Under the pieces are notes generated by a model. That model had not been told where the DNA came from. It was given only the letters and a program-made list of their open reading frames with translations, and did no database searches. A program made the translations under genes and the position numbers. Shown here one piece after another: positions 1-7,901 of a stretch of 56,233 nucleotides of DNA (positions are counted from its first letter, which is position 1; each line of letters begins with the position of its first letter). The DNA comes from Candidatus Melainabacteria bacterium (GTDB taxonomy: Bacteria > Cyanobacteriota > Vampirovibrionia > Obscuribacterales > Obscuribacteraceae). The stretch spans positions 75,814 to 132,046 of the forward strand of contig PLZS01000101.1 in the NCBI GenBank assembly GCA_003153555.1, read 5' to 3'.

Positions 1-588
1 CAAGGCTGGAGAAAATTCGGCTCAGCGCTTTTTCGACCACAGTGCCAAACCTGCACAGCATGCGAGTCTTTACGTGTGCTAGTGAACGAGTTCAAACCCA
101 ACCGGAATCAGCGCCGAGTCGCGAAAGCAAATCTCGATACGGAACTGAGAATTGCAGTTCCTTCGGTGACAAAGGAAAAAGTAGCCTTATATATCCGCCA
201 TCACGAGCACCATACCGAGACCAGAGGCTGGCCAAGACGTGAGAACTCACCGGCGGCCACGATTTCTTCGATGATCAAAAATCCATTTCCGATGCAAGAA
301 TGGCAATATTATCGAGACGGAAAGTTGATTGCCATAAGCTACATAGATCCATTGCCAATGGGATTTTCGGGCGTCTACTTTTACTATGACCCGGATTACC
401 GCCATCTCTCACCGGGCACCTGGATAGTTCTTTCTATGCTTGAACAAGCAAAATTGAACGAAAAGCCCTACGTTTACCTGGGCTACTACGTGCAAAATTG
501 CGGCTCGATGGAATATAAAGCGCGCTTTGATCCGCACCAAATTTTGACACCGAGCGGAGAGTGGGTGCCGCACGAAAGTAATGAGTAA
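1..588 (+). CDS. bpt: Arginyl/leucyl-tRNA--protein transferase (Bpt/Ate1 family), 5' end missing
   Basis: The frame is open from base 1, so the gene starts before the window; the visible part is 195 residues. It begins with a cysteine cluster, PQCQTCTACESLRV, followed by FKPNRNQRR, the typical N-terminal region of the Ate1/Bpt fold, where such cysteines have been linked to metal or Fe-S binding in ATE1 enzymes. The C-terminal half has the GNAT-like acyltransfer signatures: YRDGKLIAISYIDPLP, VYFYYDPDY, YLGYYVQNCGSMEYKARF. The family transfers Arg or Leu from charged tRNA to N-terminal acidic residues, marking proteins for ClpS/ClpAP degradation. Bacterial Bpt prefers Leu; I cannot tell the amino-acid preference here. 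A GTG at 76 could be mistaken for the start, but it lies after the conserved cysteine motif. Confidence 0.88.
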   Translation, partial: QGWRKFGSALFRPQCQTCTACESLRVLVNEFKPNRNQRRVAKANLDTELRIAVPSVTKEKVALYIRHHEHHTETRGWPRRENSPAATISSMIKNPFPMQEWQYYRDGKLIAISYIDPLPMGFSGVYFYYDPDYRHLSPGTWIVLSMLEQAKLNEKPYVYLGYYVQNCGSMEYKARFDPHQILTPSGEWVPHESNE

Positions 589-655
589 GCGCCCTCTACC
601 CCGAATATAAAAGGGATGCGGCGCGCAGTTGACTGCTGGATAGGATGCACGCAAG

Positions 656-2635
656 TTAAGCGCGGGCGAAATCCTGAACGAACTTCGCAACTTTGGCTGC
701 GCTCAATCCATAATCGTCTAATAGAATGCTGCGCGCGCCGTGCTCAACAAATTTGTCTTCAATGGCAACGATTGCGATATCGGCCTGTTTGATCCGCGGA
801 TTTCTGGCTTTGTGTTGAGCGGCCCACTCAAGAATCGCCGCCCCAAAGCCGCCTGCCATGCAGCCTTCTTCAAGAGTAACTATCTTATTCGAAGTGTTTT
901 CAACCAGAGATTTGAGTAACTCTGAGTCCAATGGTTTCGCTGAGCGAGCACTTACAATGGTGGCATCTACCCCGGCAGCCTGCAGCAGCGGCAGTGCCTG
1001 TTTAGCGGTTTCAACCATCGCTCCATAGGCAAGCATAACCATATTCGAGTGAGCATCAGATTTGTTATCGGAGCAGCGGTTAGATCCGGTGCTAATAACG
1101 TCCCACTTGCAGAAATCTATGATTTCGAATTCGCCGGCTTCATCCGGTTCAACAGCCTTGTCGCGTGGGAATCGGATCGCGACGGGACCAGTGGCTTGCT
1201 TAACAGCGGTGTATAACATGTTGCGCAATTCACGAGTATTTCTAGGAGCTAAAACTTTCAGATTAGGAATGCTGCGCATAAATGCGATGTCGAAAACACC
1301 CTGATGTGTTTCGCCATCTTCCACCAAGCCGCCTCTGTCGATCCCGAAGACAACAGGTAAATTCAGGATCGCCACATCATGGATCACCTGGTCAATCGCT
1401 CTTTGCAAAAAAGTGGAATAGATCGATACTACTGGTTTTAAACCGGCCTTAGCCATTCCCCCAGCCATTGTGACGGCATGTTGTTCGCAAATGGCAACGT
1501 CGAAAAAGCGTTCTGGAAACAGCGTGCCAAATTTGACCAGTCCGCTTCCTTCAGCTGTAGCTGGAGTGATCGCCACCATATTTGGTTCTTGATCGGCAAT
1601 CTCAATAAGTGCTTGAGTGAAGATGTCAGAGTAAGTTTTGACCTTCGTTTTGGCAGGTTGAGACGGTTCAACCTTTTCGCTCAAAGGCGGCTCCAAGCTG
1701 AAAGCCGGCACACCATGGAACTTGATAGAGTCCTTTTCGGCAGGCTCGTAACCTTTGCCTTTCTGGGTGATGATGTGAATGATCTGCGGAGTGGTCAGAT
1801 CCTTTACTTTATTGAGAGCCTCGATCACAGCACTAACATTATGTCCGTCGATTGGTCCTGAATAATTGACACCAAGTTTCTCGAAAACGATTCCGGGCGT
1901 GTCAAATCGTTCTTTGGCTTGTTTCTTCACGGACATGATCATTTCCCAGACAGCCGGTGTGAGCTGCGCTCTGTCCAACCTTCCTTCAATTTGATCAAGC
2001 TTTTCTTTTATGTCTTGGTAGAAAAAGGTCTCCTTGATTCGCTTCATGTATTGCGAGAAACCACCTACATTTGCACTAATCGACATTTCATTGTCATTCA
2101 AAATGATCAGCACATTCCTTTGAATGTGACCGAGGTGATTGATCGCTTCTAGTGCCATCCCCCCAGTCAGCCCACCATCGCCTATGACAGCAATGACCTT
2201 GTGATTTTGATTGAGGTGATCTCGCGCTATGGCCATGCCGACCGCCAACGAGATAGAAGTTGAACTGTGGCCAGCTACGAAAGCATCATGCTCGCTCTCC
2301 AGAGGGTTGATAAAACCACTTAAGCCTTTGTATTGACGCAAACTCTTGAACAGATCCCGACGCCCAGTCAGCATTTTATGAACGTAACATTGATGACCTA
2401 CATCCCAAAGGATGGTGTCTTGTGGAGTTTGAAAGGTTCGGTGCAGCCCTAAAGTAATCTCGACAATGCCGAGGTTCGATGCTAAGTGTCCACCAGTCTT
2501 GGATAAATTGTTGATGACTTCTTGGCGGATCTCTTCTGCCAATGATTGCAGTTGATCCTCAGACAATTTTTTCAGTTCTGCAGGACTCAGAATGGCATCG
2601 AGAAAAGACGTGGGCGGCTTTGCTAATGTGTACAT
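656..2635 (-). CDS. dxs: 1-deoxy-D-xylulose-5-phosphate synthase
   Basis: Thiamine-diphosphate enzyme condensing pyruvate and glyceraldehyde 3-phosphate to DXP, the first step of the MEP isoprenoid pathway; also feeds thiamine and pyridoxal synthesis. The 659 residues hold the expected blocks: SNLGIVEITLGLH and DVGHQCYVHK near residues 55-90, the ThDP/Mg motif GDGGLTGGMALEA around 152, GPIDGHN, then the pyrimidine-domain block FDVAICEQHAVTMAGGMA with the catalytic Glu, and the transketolase C-terminal domain (EEGCMAGGFG). It is slightly longer than the usual 620-640 residues, partly because of a short polar insert (about NRCSDNKSDAHSN) before the C-terminal domain. It is convergent with the upstream transferase gene, with 67 bp between stops. 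Confidence 0.97.
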   Translation of the reverse strand: MYTLAKPPTSFLDAILSPAELKKLSEDQLQSLAEEIRQEVINNLSKTGGHLASNLGIVEITLGLHRTFQTPQDTILWDVGHQCYVHKMLTGRRDLFKSLRQYKGLSGFINPLESEHDAFVAGHSSTSISLAVGMAIARDHLNQNHKVIAVIGDGGLTGGMALEAINHLGHIQRNVLIILNDNEMSISANVGGFSQYMKRIKETFFYQDIKEKLDQIEGRLDRAQLTPAVWEMIMSVKKQAKERFDTPGIVFEKLGVNYSGPIDGHNVSAVIEALNKVKDLTTPQIIHIITQKGKGYEPAEKDSIKFHGVPAFSLEPPLSEKVEPSQPAKTKVKTYSDIFTQALIEIADQEPNMVAITPATAEGSGLVKFGTLFPERFFDVAICEQHAVTMAGGMAKAGLKPVVSIYSTFLQRAIDQVIHDVAILNLPVVFGIDRGGLVEDGETHQGVFDIAFMRSIPNLKVLAPRNTRELRNMLYTAVKQATGPVAIRFPRDKAVEPDEAGEFEIIDFCKWDVISTGSNRCSDNKSDAHSNMVMLAYGAMVETAKQALPLLQAAGVDATIVSARSAKPLDSELLKSLVENTSNKIVTLEEGCMAGGFGAAILEWAAQHKARNPRIKQADIAIVAIEDKFVEHGARSILLDDYGLSAAKVAKFVQDFARA

Positions 2636-3002
2636 AGAATGCCGGGTTTCCCTTATAAGAGTTGGTTAGAGTAAATAATATCAACCTGGTATTGGCATTA
2701 GCTTAATAAATTCAACTATTTTGCATTCCAAAACCGGGTTTGCCGGACCAGTTGGCGCTTTCAGCCCATCCAGGCGGATGCAAAGAGTTTACGCGGGGTT
2801 AACGATCGGGTTACTTAAGCCCGTGAGTGAACTGCGTCTCACCGCATTAGGAAGCAAAGTAGGGTGCAGCAGATTCAATAATGACGGGGCGAAATTTCTT
2901 ATCGATTAAGCGAAGCTTCCTTCGGGTTGCACCAGATACGATACCGAGATGCTCATCAGGCGGAAGGCACTAACGCTGGCTGAGCGCGTAATATAGAATT
3001 TG
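2636..3002. other. Intergenic region without a supported gene
   Basis: About 370 bp upstream of dxs. A 62-codon frame on the plus strand (2721-2909) has no ribosome-binding site and no recognisable protein character. The AT-rich part just upstream of dxs (about 2670-2725) is the likely place of the dxs promoter, but I see no convincing -35/-10 pair. Confidence 0.5.
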
Positions 3003-3203
3003 CTACCAAACGTCTTCTTCATGGCGGAGGAAGTGTGTGACGATACCACCAACAATGCAGATAGCGCCTGCAACCAGCATAAACATACTTGTGATGTTCG
3101 TAATGGCTACTTCGGCATCGGGCATGCCATTTTTCAATAGCATTGCTACACCTATAAAGATGACGCCCAAAAGTACAACTGAAGCCGGCAACCATTTTTT
3201 CAT
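3003..3203 (-). CDS. Small two-helix membrane protein
   Basis: A 66-residue protein, not recognised as a named family. It starts MKKW and has two hydrophobic segments, about residues 5-23 (ASVVLLGVIFIGVAMLL) and 36-58 (NITSMFMLVAGAICIVGGIV), separated by a short polar turn with acidic residues, and ends with a charged tail HFLRHEEDVW. This hairpin topology would place both ends on the same side of the inner membrane. No strong Shine-Dalgarno sequence precedes the ATG, so expression is not certain, but the clean amphipathic layout makes it more likely real than chance. It stands alone, divergent from the Thr-rich secreted protein gene. Confidence 0.55.
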   Translation of the reverse strand: MKKWLPASVVLLGVIFIGVAMLLKNGMPDAEVAITNITSMFMLVAGAICIVGGIVTHFLRHEEDVW

Positions 3204-3385
3204 TGCGATTTGATCAAAGAACTCAAACTAACCCTCTCTTACTGTAACAGCTGTTATCACTTAGTGTTATAAGACCCAGATCTAAGCGGGCGCTGCGTCA
3301 GGGAGAAAAGCCGAAGCCGCAACGGTTATATAATCAATCACGTGGTACGTATGATGTGTGCGCTAAATGACTAAAGGAGTTATGA

Positions 3386-4192
3386 ATGGCTCGTAAATTC
3401 GTTGCAAAGGGATTGCTTGCGTTTATTTGCAGTTGTGGTGTGATGACACCACCTTCTATCGCGGCAGCCGCCCCAGTTAGCAATCCCACTTCGCCTGCTA
3501 CCCCTACGACTACAGCTCCTGCGGCCAGCACGACGTCGACAACGTCGACAACGTCGACGACAACGCCATCTTCTGGGACCAGTACAAGTTCCACAACCAC
3601 GGTTGCAACGCCACCGACTGTAACCTCCACTCCTGTCGCCTCGCCTGCAAGCACTGCTGCAACTTCGACGACGACTACCTCAACTGCAGCAACGGCGGCT
3701 CCAGCCACTACGACAACGACTACGACTACGCAACCTGCGGTAGCGCCTAATGCCACTACGACCTCAGCGACCACCAAAGACTCCAAGACCGCATCAGCCG
3801 AAAACTTTGGGTTGTCGCTTCCCAATGCCTGCCACTCGGAGTCTGTGATCATCGCAGAATATCTTGGCTATGAGAAAAACCCTGATATACGCTGGAATCA
3901 GCCAGCCAGAGCCGAATATAGGATCATTAAAATCCTCAAGGGACCGCCTCTAAATCGTCGTTTGCCAATCAAATATGAGTTTCACGATCATTCAAATCCT
4001 CCGACACCGCCAAATTGGAAATTCAACGAAAAGGAAATGCCCGAAAAAGGCAGTCGCTGGTTGATTTTCATAGACCATTCGGTGCCTCATAACGGACAGT
4101 TTGAGACTTACGAAGGCATCTATGGTCGGCAACCGGAGAACGAAGATAACTTAAACAAGGTGTACTCGCTTCTCGAAACCCATGGCGAATAG
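3386..4192 (+). CDS. Secreted protein with Thr/Ser/Ala/Pro-rich linker and small C-terminal domain
   Basis: 268 residues, preceded by a clear ribosome-binding site (AAGGAG at about 3374) and a good -10-like TATAAT at 3329-3334 without an obvious -35. Residues 1-28 form a signal peptide ending AAAA. Residues 30-135 are low-complexity Thr/Ser/Ala/Pro with runs of TTS and TTT, partly encoded by a 9-bp tandem repeat near 3535. The C-terminal domain, about 145-268, is well composed (NACHSESVIIAEYLGY..., RAEYRIIKILKGPP, GSRWLIFIDHS) and resembles small secreted beta-rich domains in which an exposed surface is tethered by a mucin-like stalk. I do not recognise the family. The linker may be O-glycosylated or simply a spacer through the cell envelope. 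A long Val-rich frame on the other strand is a shadow of this repeat. Confidence 0.8.
   Translation: MARKFVAKGLLAFICSCGVMTPPSIAAAAPVSNPTSPATPTTTAPAASTTSTTSTTSTTTPSSGTSTSSTTTVATPPTVTSTPVASPASTAATSTTTTSTAATAAPATTTTTTTTQPAVAPNATTTSATTKDSKTASAENFGLSLPNACHSESVIIAEYLGYEKNPDIRWNQPARAEYRIIKILKGPPLNRRLPIKYEFHDHSNPPTPPNWKFNEKEMPEKGSRWLIFIDHSVPHNGQFETYEGIYGRQPENEDNLNKVYSLLETHGE
3535..3558. repeat. 9-bp tandem repeat inside the Thr-rich linker
   Basis: The unit GTCGACAAC is present 2.7 times in a row, encoding TTS-type repeats. In-frame unit length (three codons) allows copy-number change without frameshift, so linker length may vary among strains. Confidence 0.7.
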
Positions 4193-4290
4193 CTCTAAAG
4201 CGCAAATAGCTGACCCCTTGGTTCCCTTCGTATCTGTCGATTCTAGTTGCGCCGGTCTAAGCCGGTCAGTCCAACCAATGTGCCACTGTT

Positions 4291-4318
4291 AAATTTCTAC
4301 CGATATCGGTAGAAATTT
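4291..4318. repeat. Dispersed palindrome copy 1 (core ACCGATATCGGT)
   Basis: Perfect 28-bp palindrome with the core ACCGATATCGGT; in this copy the arms read AAATTTCT and its complement. It sits 99 bp after the stop of the Thr-rich protein gene and 104 bp before the next start. See the other copies at 18169, 18210, 31617, 43020, 51105 and 55958. Confidence 0.95.
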
Positions 4319-4421
4319 TAGCAGCGGTCTAGCGTGCGTGATCTCGGTGCCAGTTGAGCGGTCAGCTAAAGGCGCTGCCGATTTGCAGCGGTATTAAAAA
4401 CGACGAATGTACTGAAAGACA

Positions 4422-5606
4422 ATGGACTGTAAGCTTTCCTCATTGGATTTTCGGGGCGATCGAACTCAACTGGCAGCACCGCTTAAACAGAAAGAGTTTC
4501 ACTCAGCGAAAGGCACTTGTTCCACCGGAGCAGCGGCTTCGACCGAGCACAGCCTGACGGTCAGCCCTTCTTTCGCATCATTGATCATTTTTGTCGCAGT
4601 ACTCGGGTCTACATTAGGTTTTTTCTTTCGATGGAAGCAGTCCTCGACTCTGAACAGTATGCCTATGGCTTCGCGCGATTGTGTCCAAAAAATTGACACG
4701 TTTCTGAAAGCCGGTGCAGACCCAGATTGCCTGTTGCTGGGATCTTCCGCATTTCTTGTGCCCGCCGTATACTGCGAGGAACATCGACTCGGTCGTTCAC
4801 TTAAGGCTCGCGAAGCGGACTTCGAGTTAAACAAGAAACTGCTGCAATACGATAGCGCGCCGGAGCTCGAACGTCAGCTCAGTGCGCGCTTGCAAAAACC
4901 AATTACAGTGCACAGCTTGGCAGTTGCAGGATCCAATGTTTCTGACTACTTACTTGAAATAGAAGCTCTTCAAAAGGTTGGTCGCAAGCCCAAACTTATC
5001 GTTTGTGGACTCGGAGTGCGAGATTTTGTCCAATCCTTTTGGCACATGGAACCAAGTAATAACCCAGCCTACAAACTGTTGAAACCCGGCGCTCAGAAAC
5101 CTCCAAACCTCGACGACCACATGTTGAATGATTTGCGCGAAGAATGTCTATCCTCTTTCTTTAGACAGCCGCGCCGCTTAATTTCAAGTACACAGGCGAG
5201 TCTGACTAACAATTCAGCTGTTCTCGTGCTGCCCAAAACGGACGAACAAAAGGCTGCCATAATGATGCAAACACTGACTGAATTGCCCCAGAATGCTGCC
5301 TTTATTGAGGGGCAAATAAGCGCTTACAAAGAACTCTTACGCTTTTGCCAGGCACATTCGATGCCATTGGTAATCATGGAAGTACCGAAACGCACAGGCT
5401 GGGCAGGCGTTATCGACGATGCGACGGTGCAAAAAATCAAAACAACAATCAAATCCGAGTGTCAAACTTACAACATTCCCTACTATAACGTGGGCAGCGG
5501 ATTTAGCGGGTCCGACTTTGTTGACGACCTTCATCCAAACGAAACGGGTGGGATTAAGCTTTTCGATAAAATGGCAACGGCTATAGTTGAACATGGTGCT
5601 CTTTAA
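4422..5606 (+). CDS. Membrane-anchored SGNH/DltD-like hydrolase or acetyltransferase-associated protein
   Basis: 394 residues. A single membrane segment lies at about 48-70 (FASLIIFVAVLGSTLGFFF), followed by an outside domain. The block LLLGSSAFLVPAVY is the SGNH block I with the candidate nucleophile Ser; RKPKLIVCGLGVRDFV is the central strand block; and VDDLHPNETGGIKLFD near the end gives the Asp-x-x-His pair. The same blocks occur in the three paralogues at 37.7-41.8 kb next to an MBOAT gene, so it probably takes part in acyl transfer to an extracytoplasmic polymer, or has the same fold with another substrate. No partner MBOAT lies next to it. The start is uncertain: the ATG used has no good ribosome-binding site, but the membrane segment requires a start well upstream of residue 48. 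Confidence 0.7.
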   Translation: MDCKLSSLDFRGDRTQLAAPLKQKEFHSAKGTCSTGAAASTEHSLTVSPSFASLIIFVAVLGSTLGFFFRWKQSSTLNSMPMASRDCVQKIDTFLKAGADPDCLLLGSSAFLVPAVYCEEHRLGRSLKAREADFELNKKLLQYDSAPELERQLSARLQKPITVHSLAVAGSNVSDYLLEIEALQKVGRKPKLIVCGLGVRDFVQSFWHMEPSNNPAYKLLKPGAQKPPNLDDHMLNDLREECLSSFFRQPRRLISSTQASLTNNSAVLVLPKTDEQKAAIMMQTLTELPQNAAFIEGQISAYKELLRFCQAHSMPLVIMEVPKRTGWAGVIDDATVQKIKTTIKSECQTYNIPYYNVGSGFSGSDFVDDLHPNETGGIKLFDKMATAIVEHGAL

Positions 5607-5640
5607 TATCCTCTGATAACGTGAATTTGGGCAGGGCTGA

Positions 5641-6885
5641 GTGAGACTTGCATTCTCAATTGTATTAATCGTCCATCTCATCGTTGCATCGCCATTTGCC
5701 CAATCGGCAGACGAGACTCAACCAGTAACGGCCCCTGCTCCACCAGCGACAAGCCTGTCGCCGCCTGAAAGTTCCGTGAGCCAAGCTGCCGCTGCCGCCA
5801 TTCGAGCTACGGTTGCTTCCCCGACCACCTCGCAGATACAGAAAATGGAAAAGGATGCCTTTTCTCATGCATTTGCTAGCGACACCGATGAACAGAGAAT
5901 TTGTCGACTGGAACATTTTGTCTTCGGCAAACAATCTGTTGGCAATCTATCCAATCGTTTTGCAAAGTTGTGCAGAGCATTAGCATCTAAAGAGCCACCA
6001 ATTGACAGTCCACCGGCCACCAGCTCGGATAGCGGATTGACAACGCCGACAACTGCGTCCTCTCCACCTCCGCAACCAACTTTAAGGCATACAAGTTTGA
6101 TCGATATCATGAATCGTGGAATCGACAACTACAATCTTCATCGCTACCAAAATGCGGAGGATGACTTTGAAGAGTGTTGCGCGATCGCTCCAGGAATGTC
6201 GCGATGTTACTCGTATCTTGCCATAACAAAGATGCAGTTAAATTTACGGCAGGCTGCAATCGATGCTTTCCGCACTTCAAACCTGCTTGATCCTTTTGGC
6301 GCGTACGGCCGTTATGCTAGGGCATGCCTGATCGTGCTTGCAGGGGATGAAGCGATGAGGAAAAGATCGCCAACCGATTCACAAAAAGTACTCGACGTTG
6401 CGATGAGTCAAATTGACAAACAATCTTCAGAAAATATTTCGCGTCATAGACAGGAAGGAAATGAAATTGCGTCTTCTCGTCTCATATATCGACCTGACTT
6501 TTCGTACGTTGATGCAAGGGTGCAATCTAATAGTGCAAGAACGGAAGGGGCTTTGCGGGCTGCTCATACAGCCGAGTCAGCAAACAATCTGAAGCATATG
6601 CTTGCTGTGAAAAAAATGCCAGGGGATGCAAACTTGCGTGCATGGGGCACTACGTTGACGACAAGGTATTATGGCAATGAAACGTACCTGTCTGCACCTT
6701 ATTACATTCCCCGCGAAAGACCGATGGAACTCAAGGCAATTGTCCAATCCCTACAGTCTTCGCAACGGGCAAACAAGCCCGGACAGGCATCTCCCGCCAA
6801 TCACCACGCACGCGCCTCGAAGGCTCATGTTAACGCCGGTCCCGCACATTCGCACCAAGCACATTCGAAAACAAAAAGAGGTTAG
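5641..6885 (+). CDS. Secreted TPR-containing protein
   Basis: 414 residues with a GTG start preceded by GCAGGG. Residues 1-22 form a signal peptide (LAFSIVLIVHLIVASPFAQSA). A Pro/Ser/Thr-rich segment (about 25-65 and again 118-145) flanks a short charged region. Residues 155-235 look like two to three TPR units: IMNRGIDNYNLHRYQNAEDDFEECCAIAPG, then YLAITKMQLNLRQAAIDAFRTSNLLDP. The C-terminus is basic and low in complexity (KPGQASPANHHARASKAH...). TPRs in exported proteins usually dock envelope assemblies; the partner is unknown. It lies 4 bp before the next secreted-protein gene and 34 bp after the SGNH-like gene, so the three may be one transcript. Confidence 0.75.
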   Translation: MRLAFSIVLIVHLIVASPFAQSADETQPVTAPAPPATSLSPPESSVSQAAAAAIRATVASPTTSQIQKMEKDAFSHAFASDTDEQRICRLEHFVFGKQSVGNLSNRFAKLCRALASKEPPIDSPPATSSDSGLTTPTTASSPPPQPTLRHTSLIDIMNRGIDNYNLHRYQNAEDDFEECCAIAPGMSRCYSYLAITKMQLNLRQAAIDAFRTSNLLDPFGAYGRYARACLIVLAGDEAMRKRSPTDSQKVLDVAMSQIDKQSSENISRHRQEGNEIASSRLIYRPDFSYVDARVQSNSARTEGALRAAHTAESANNLKHMLAVKKMPGDANLRAWGTTLTTRYYGNETYLSAPYYIPRERPMELKAIVQSLQSSQRANKPGQASPANHHARASKAHVNAGPAHSHQAHSKTKRG

Positions 6886-6889
6886 TTAG

Positions 6890-7765
6890 ATGCAGCGTTC
6901 TCCGCGACAGTTTCTCGTCACCACTTGCATCAGCGCCTGTTGCTTCGCACTTTGTTCTGATGCGACGCGCGCTCAATCGGCGATTGATACCAGCGCTACC
7001 AAAGTGCGTGAAGTGAGTAAAAAATCCGCGAGCACTGAGGCCTACACGCCAAACTTGAGAGAGGATATACGATCCGCCAGTGCGCGTGAGATAACGCAAA
7101 AATGCACGGCATTCGTTGATAAAGCGCAGCAACTTATTGCACAAGCCAACGAAACCACTGCAAAAACACATCGACTTAACGGCACGGCCAATAGATACGG
7201 AACCACGCTAGTTCCAATAATCAAGCCGCTCAAAGGCGCCCGGCTTGCAGCTGCAAGACAGATGTACAAAACTGATCTCGAACAATTCGCAAATCATGTT
7301 TCTGAGTATCGCGAACACAATGCAAATGTTCGCCGCCAGTTTGGTGAGTGCGCAGCCAGTCGCGCCGCCTACGAGAAAAACAAAAATTCTTACCTGATCC
7401 ACTGCAAAGAGTTCCATATGGAAGACTTGCCACCACCACATGTTTGCGTCACCATGGAACAAGCAATGGGGAATGCGGATTCAGCGGCAGGCAAATTAAA
7501 GGACTCTGTAAAACGCCTTGTTGACTCGCAAATTGAGCTGATGAAAACTGAAGGACGCCTTCAAGCTGCGATGCTAAACAGCGCGAATGTAGACAAAGAC
7601 GTCAGAAAACAGCACGCTCTGAATTTGCAAGAACAGGATCTGGCAGTCGAGTTCGCCAAAATTCAGGAAGAGCACAAACAACTCGAAGTCGAGAAACGAA
7701 CTCTATCCGCCTCGGGAGTGAAAACCCCGATTAGCTCAGTCCGGGCCACAATTCGAAGGAAGTAA
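6890..7765 (+). CDS. Secreted coiled-coil protein of unknown function
   Basis: 291 residues; starts 4 bp after the TPR gene. Signal peptide about 1-28 (FLVTTCISACCFALCSDATRAQS). The rest is mainly helical and charged: about residues 60-160 and 190-270 have heptad-like spacing (AQQLIAQANETTAKTHRLN, LKDSVKRLVDSQIELMKTEGRLQAAML, LAVEFAKIQEEHKQLEVEKRTL). Four cysteines lie between residues 144 and 186 (FGECAAS, LIHCKEF, PPHVCVTM), which could form disulfides in the periplasm. No family recognised. Likely co-transcribed with the preceding gene and ended by the terminator at 7859. Confidence 0.72.
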   Translation: MQRSPRQFLVTTCISACCFALCSDATRAQSAIDTSATKVREVSKKSASTEAYTPNLREDIRSASAREITQKCTAFVDKAQQLIAQANETTAKTHRLNGTANRYGTTLVPIIKPLKGARLAAARQMYKTDLEQFANHVSEYREHNANVRRQFGECAASRAAYEKNKNSYLIHCKEFHMEDLPPPHVCVTMEQAMGNADSAAGKLKDSVKRLVDSQIELMKTEGRLQAAMLNSANVDKDVRKQHALNLQEQDLAVEFAKIQEEHKQLEVEKRTLSASGVKTPISSVRATIRRK

Positions 7766-7858
7766 TCGACCAGAGCCCCGTCCAGAATGATGGAAACTGA
7801 CTCCGCTCCACCACGAGCAGGAGCTGGGCAAATGGCTTTTGCTCATGATTCCGAGTAG

Positions 7859-7896
7859 AAGCCGCCGGTTGCCCGACGGCTTTGTTGATTTTTGTT
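7859..7896 (+). terminator. Rho-independent terminator after the secreted-protein genes
   Basis: Hairpin with outer stem AAGCCG/CGGCTT, one mismatch, inner CGG/CCG and a short loop, followed by a T-rich run (TTTGTTGATTTTTGTT). It lies between convergent genes (stops at 7765 and 7902). The T-run supports termination of the plus-strand transcript; on the minus strand only a short T stretch follows the stem. Confidence 0.7.
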
Positions 7897-7901
7897 CTAA
7901 C

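Noticed and set aside
2721..2909. 62-codon plus-strand frame upstream of dxs
   Set aside because: No ribosome-binding site, no domain or hydrophobic pattern; chance frame.
3334..3852. 172-codon Val/Ala-rich frame on the minus strand
   Set aside because: Shadow of the Thr-rich repeat on the plus strand, which has a signal peptide and a good ribosome-binding site; a run of VVV/AAA is what ACN codons give on the other strand.
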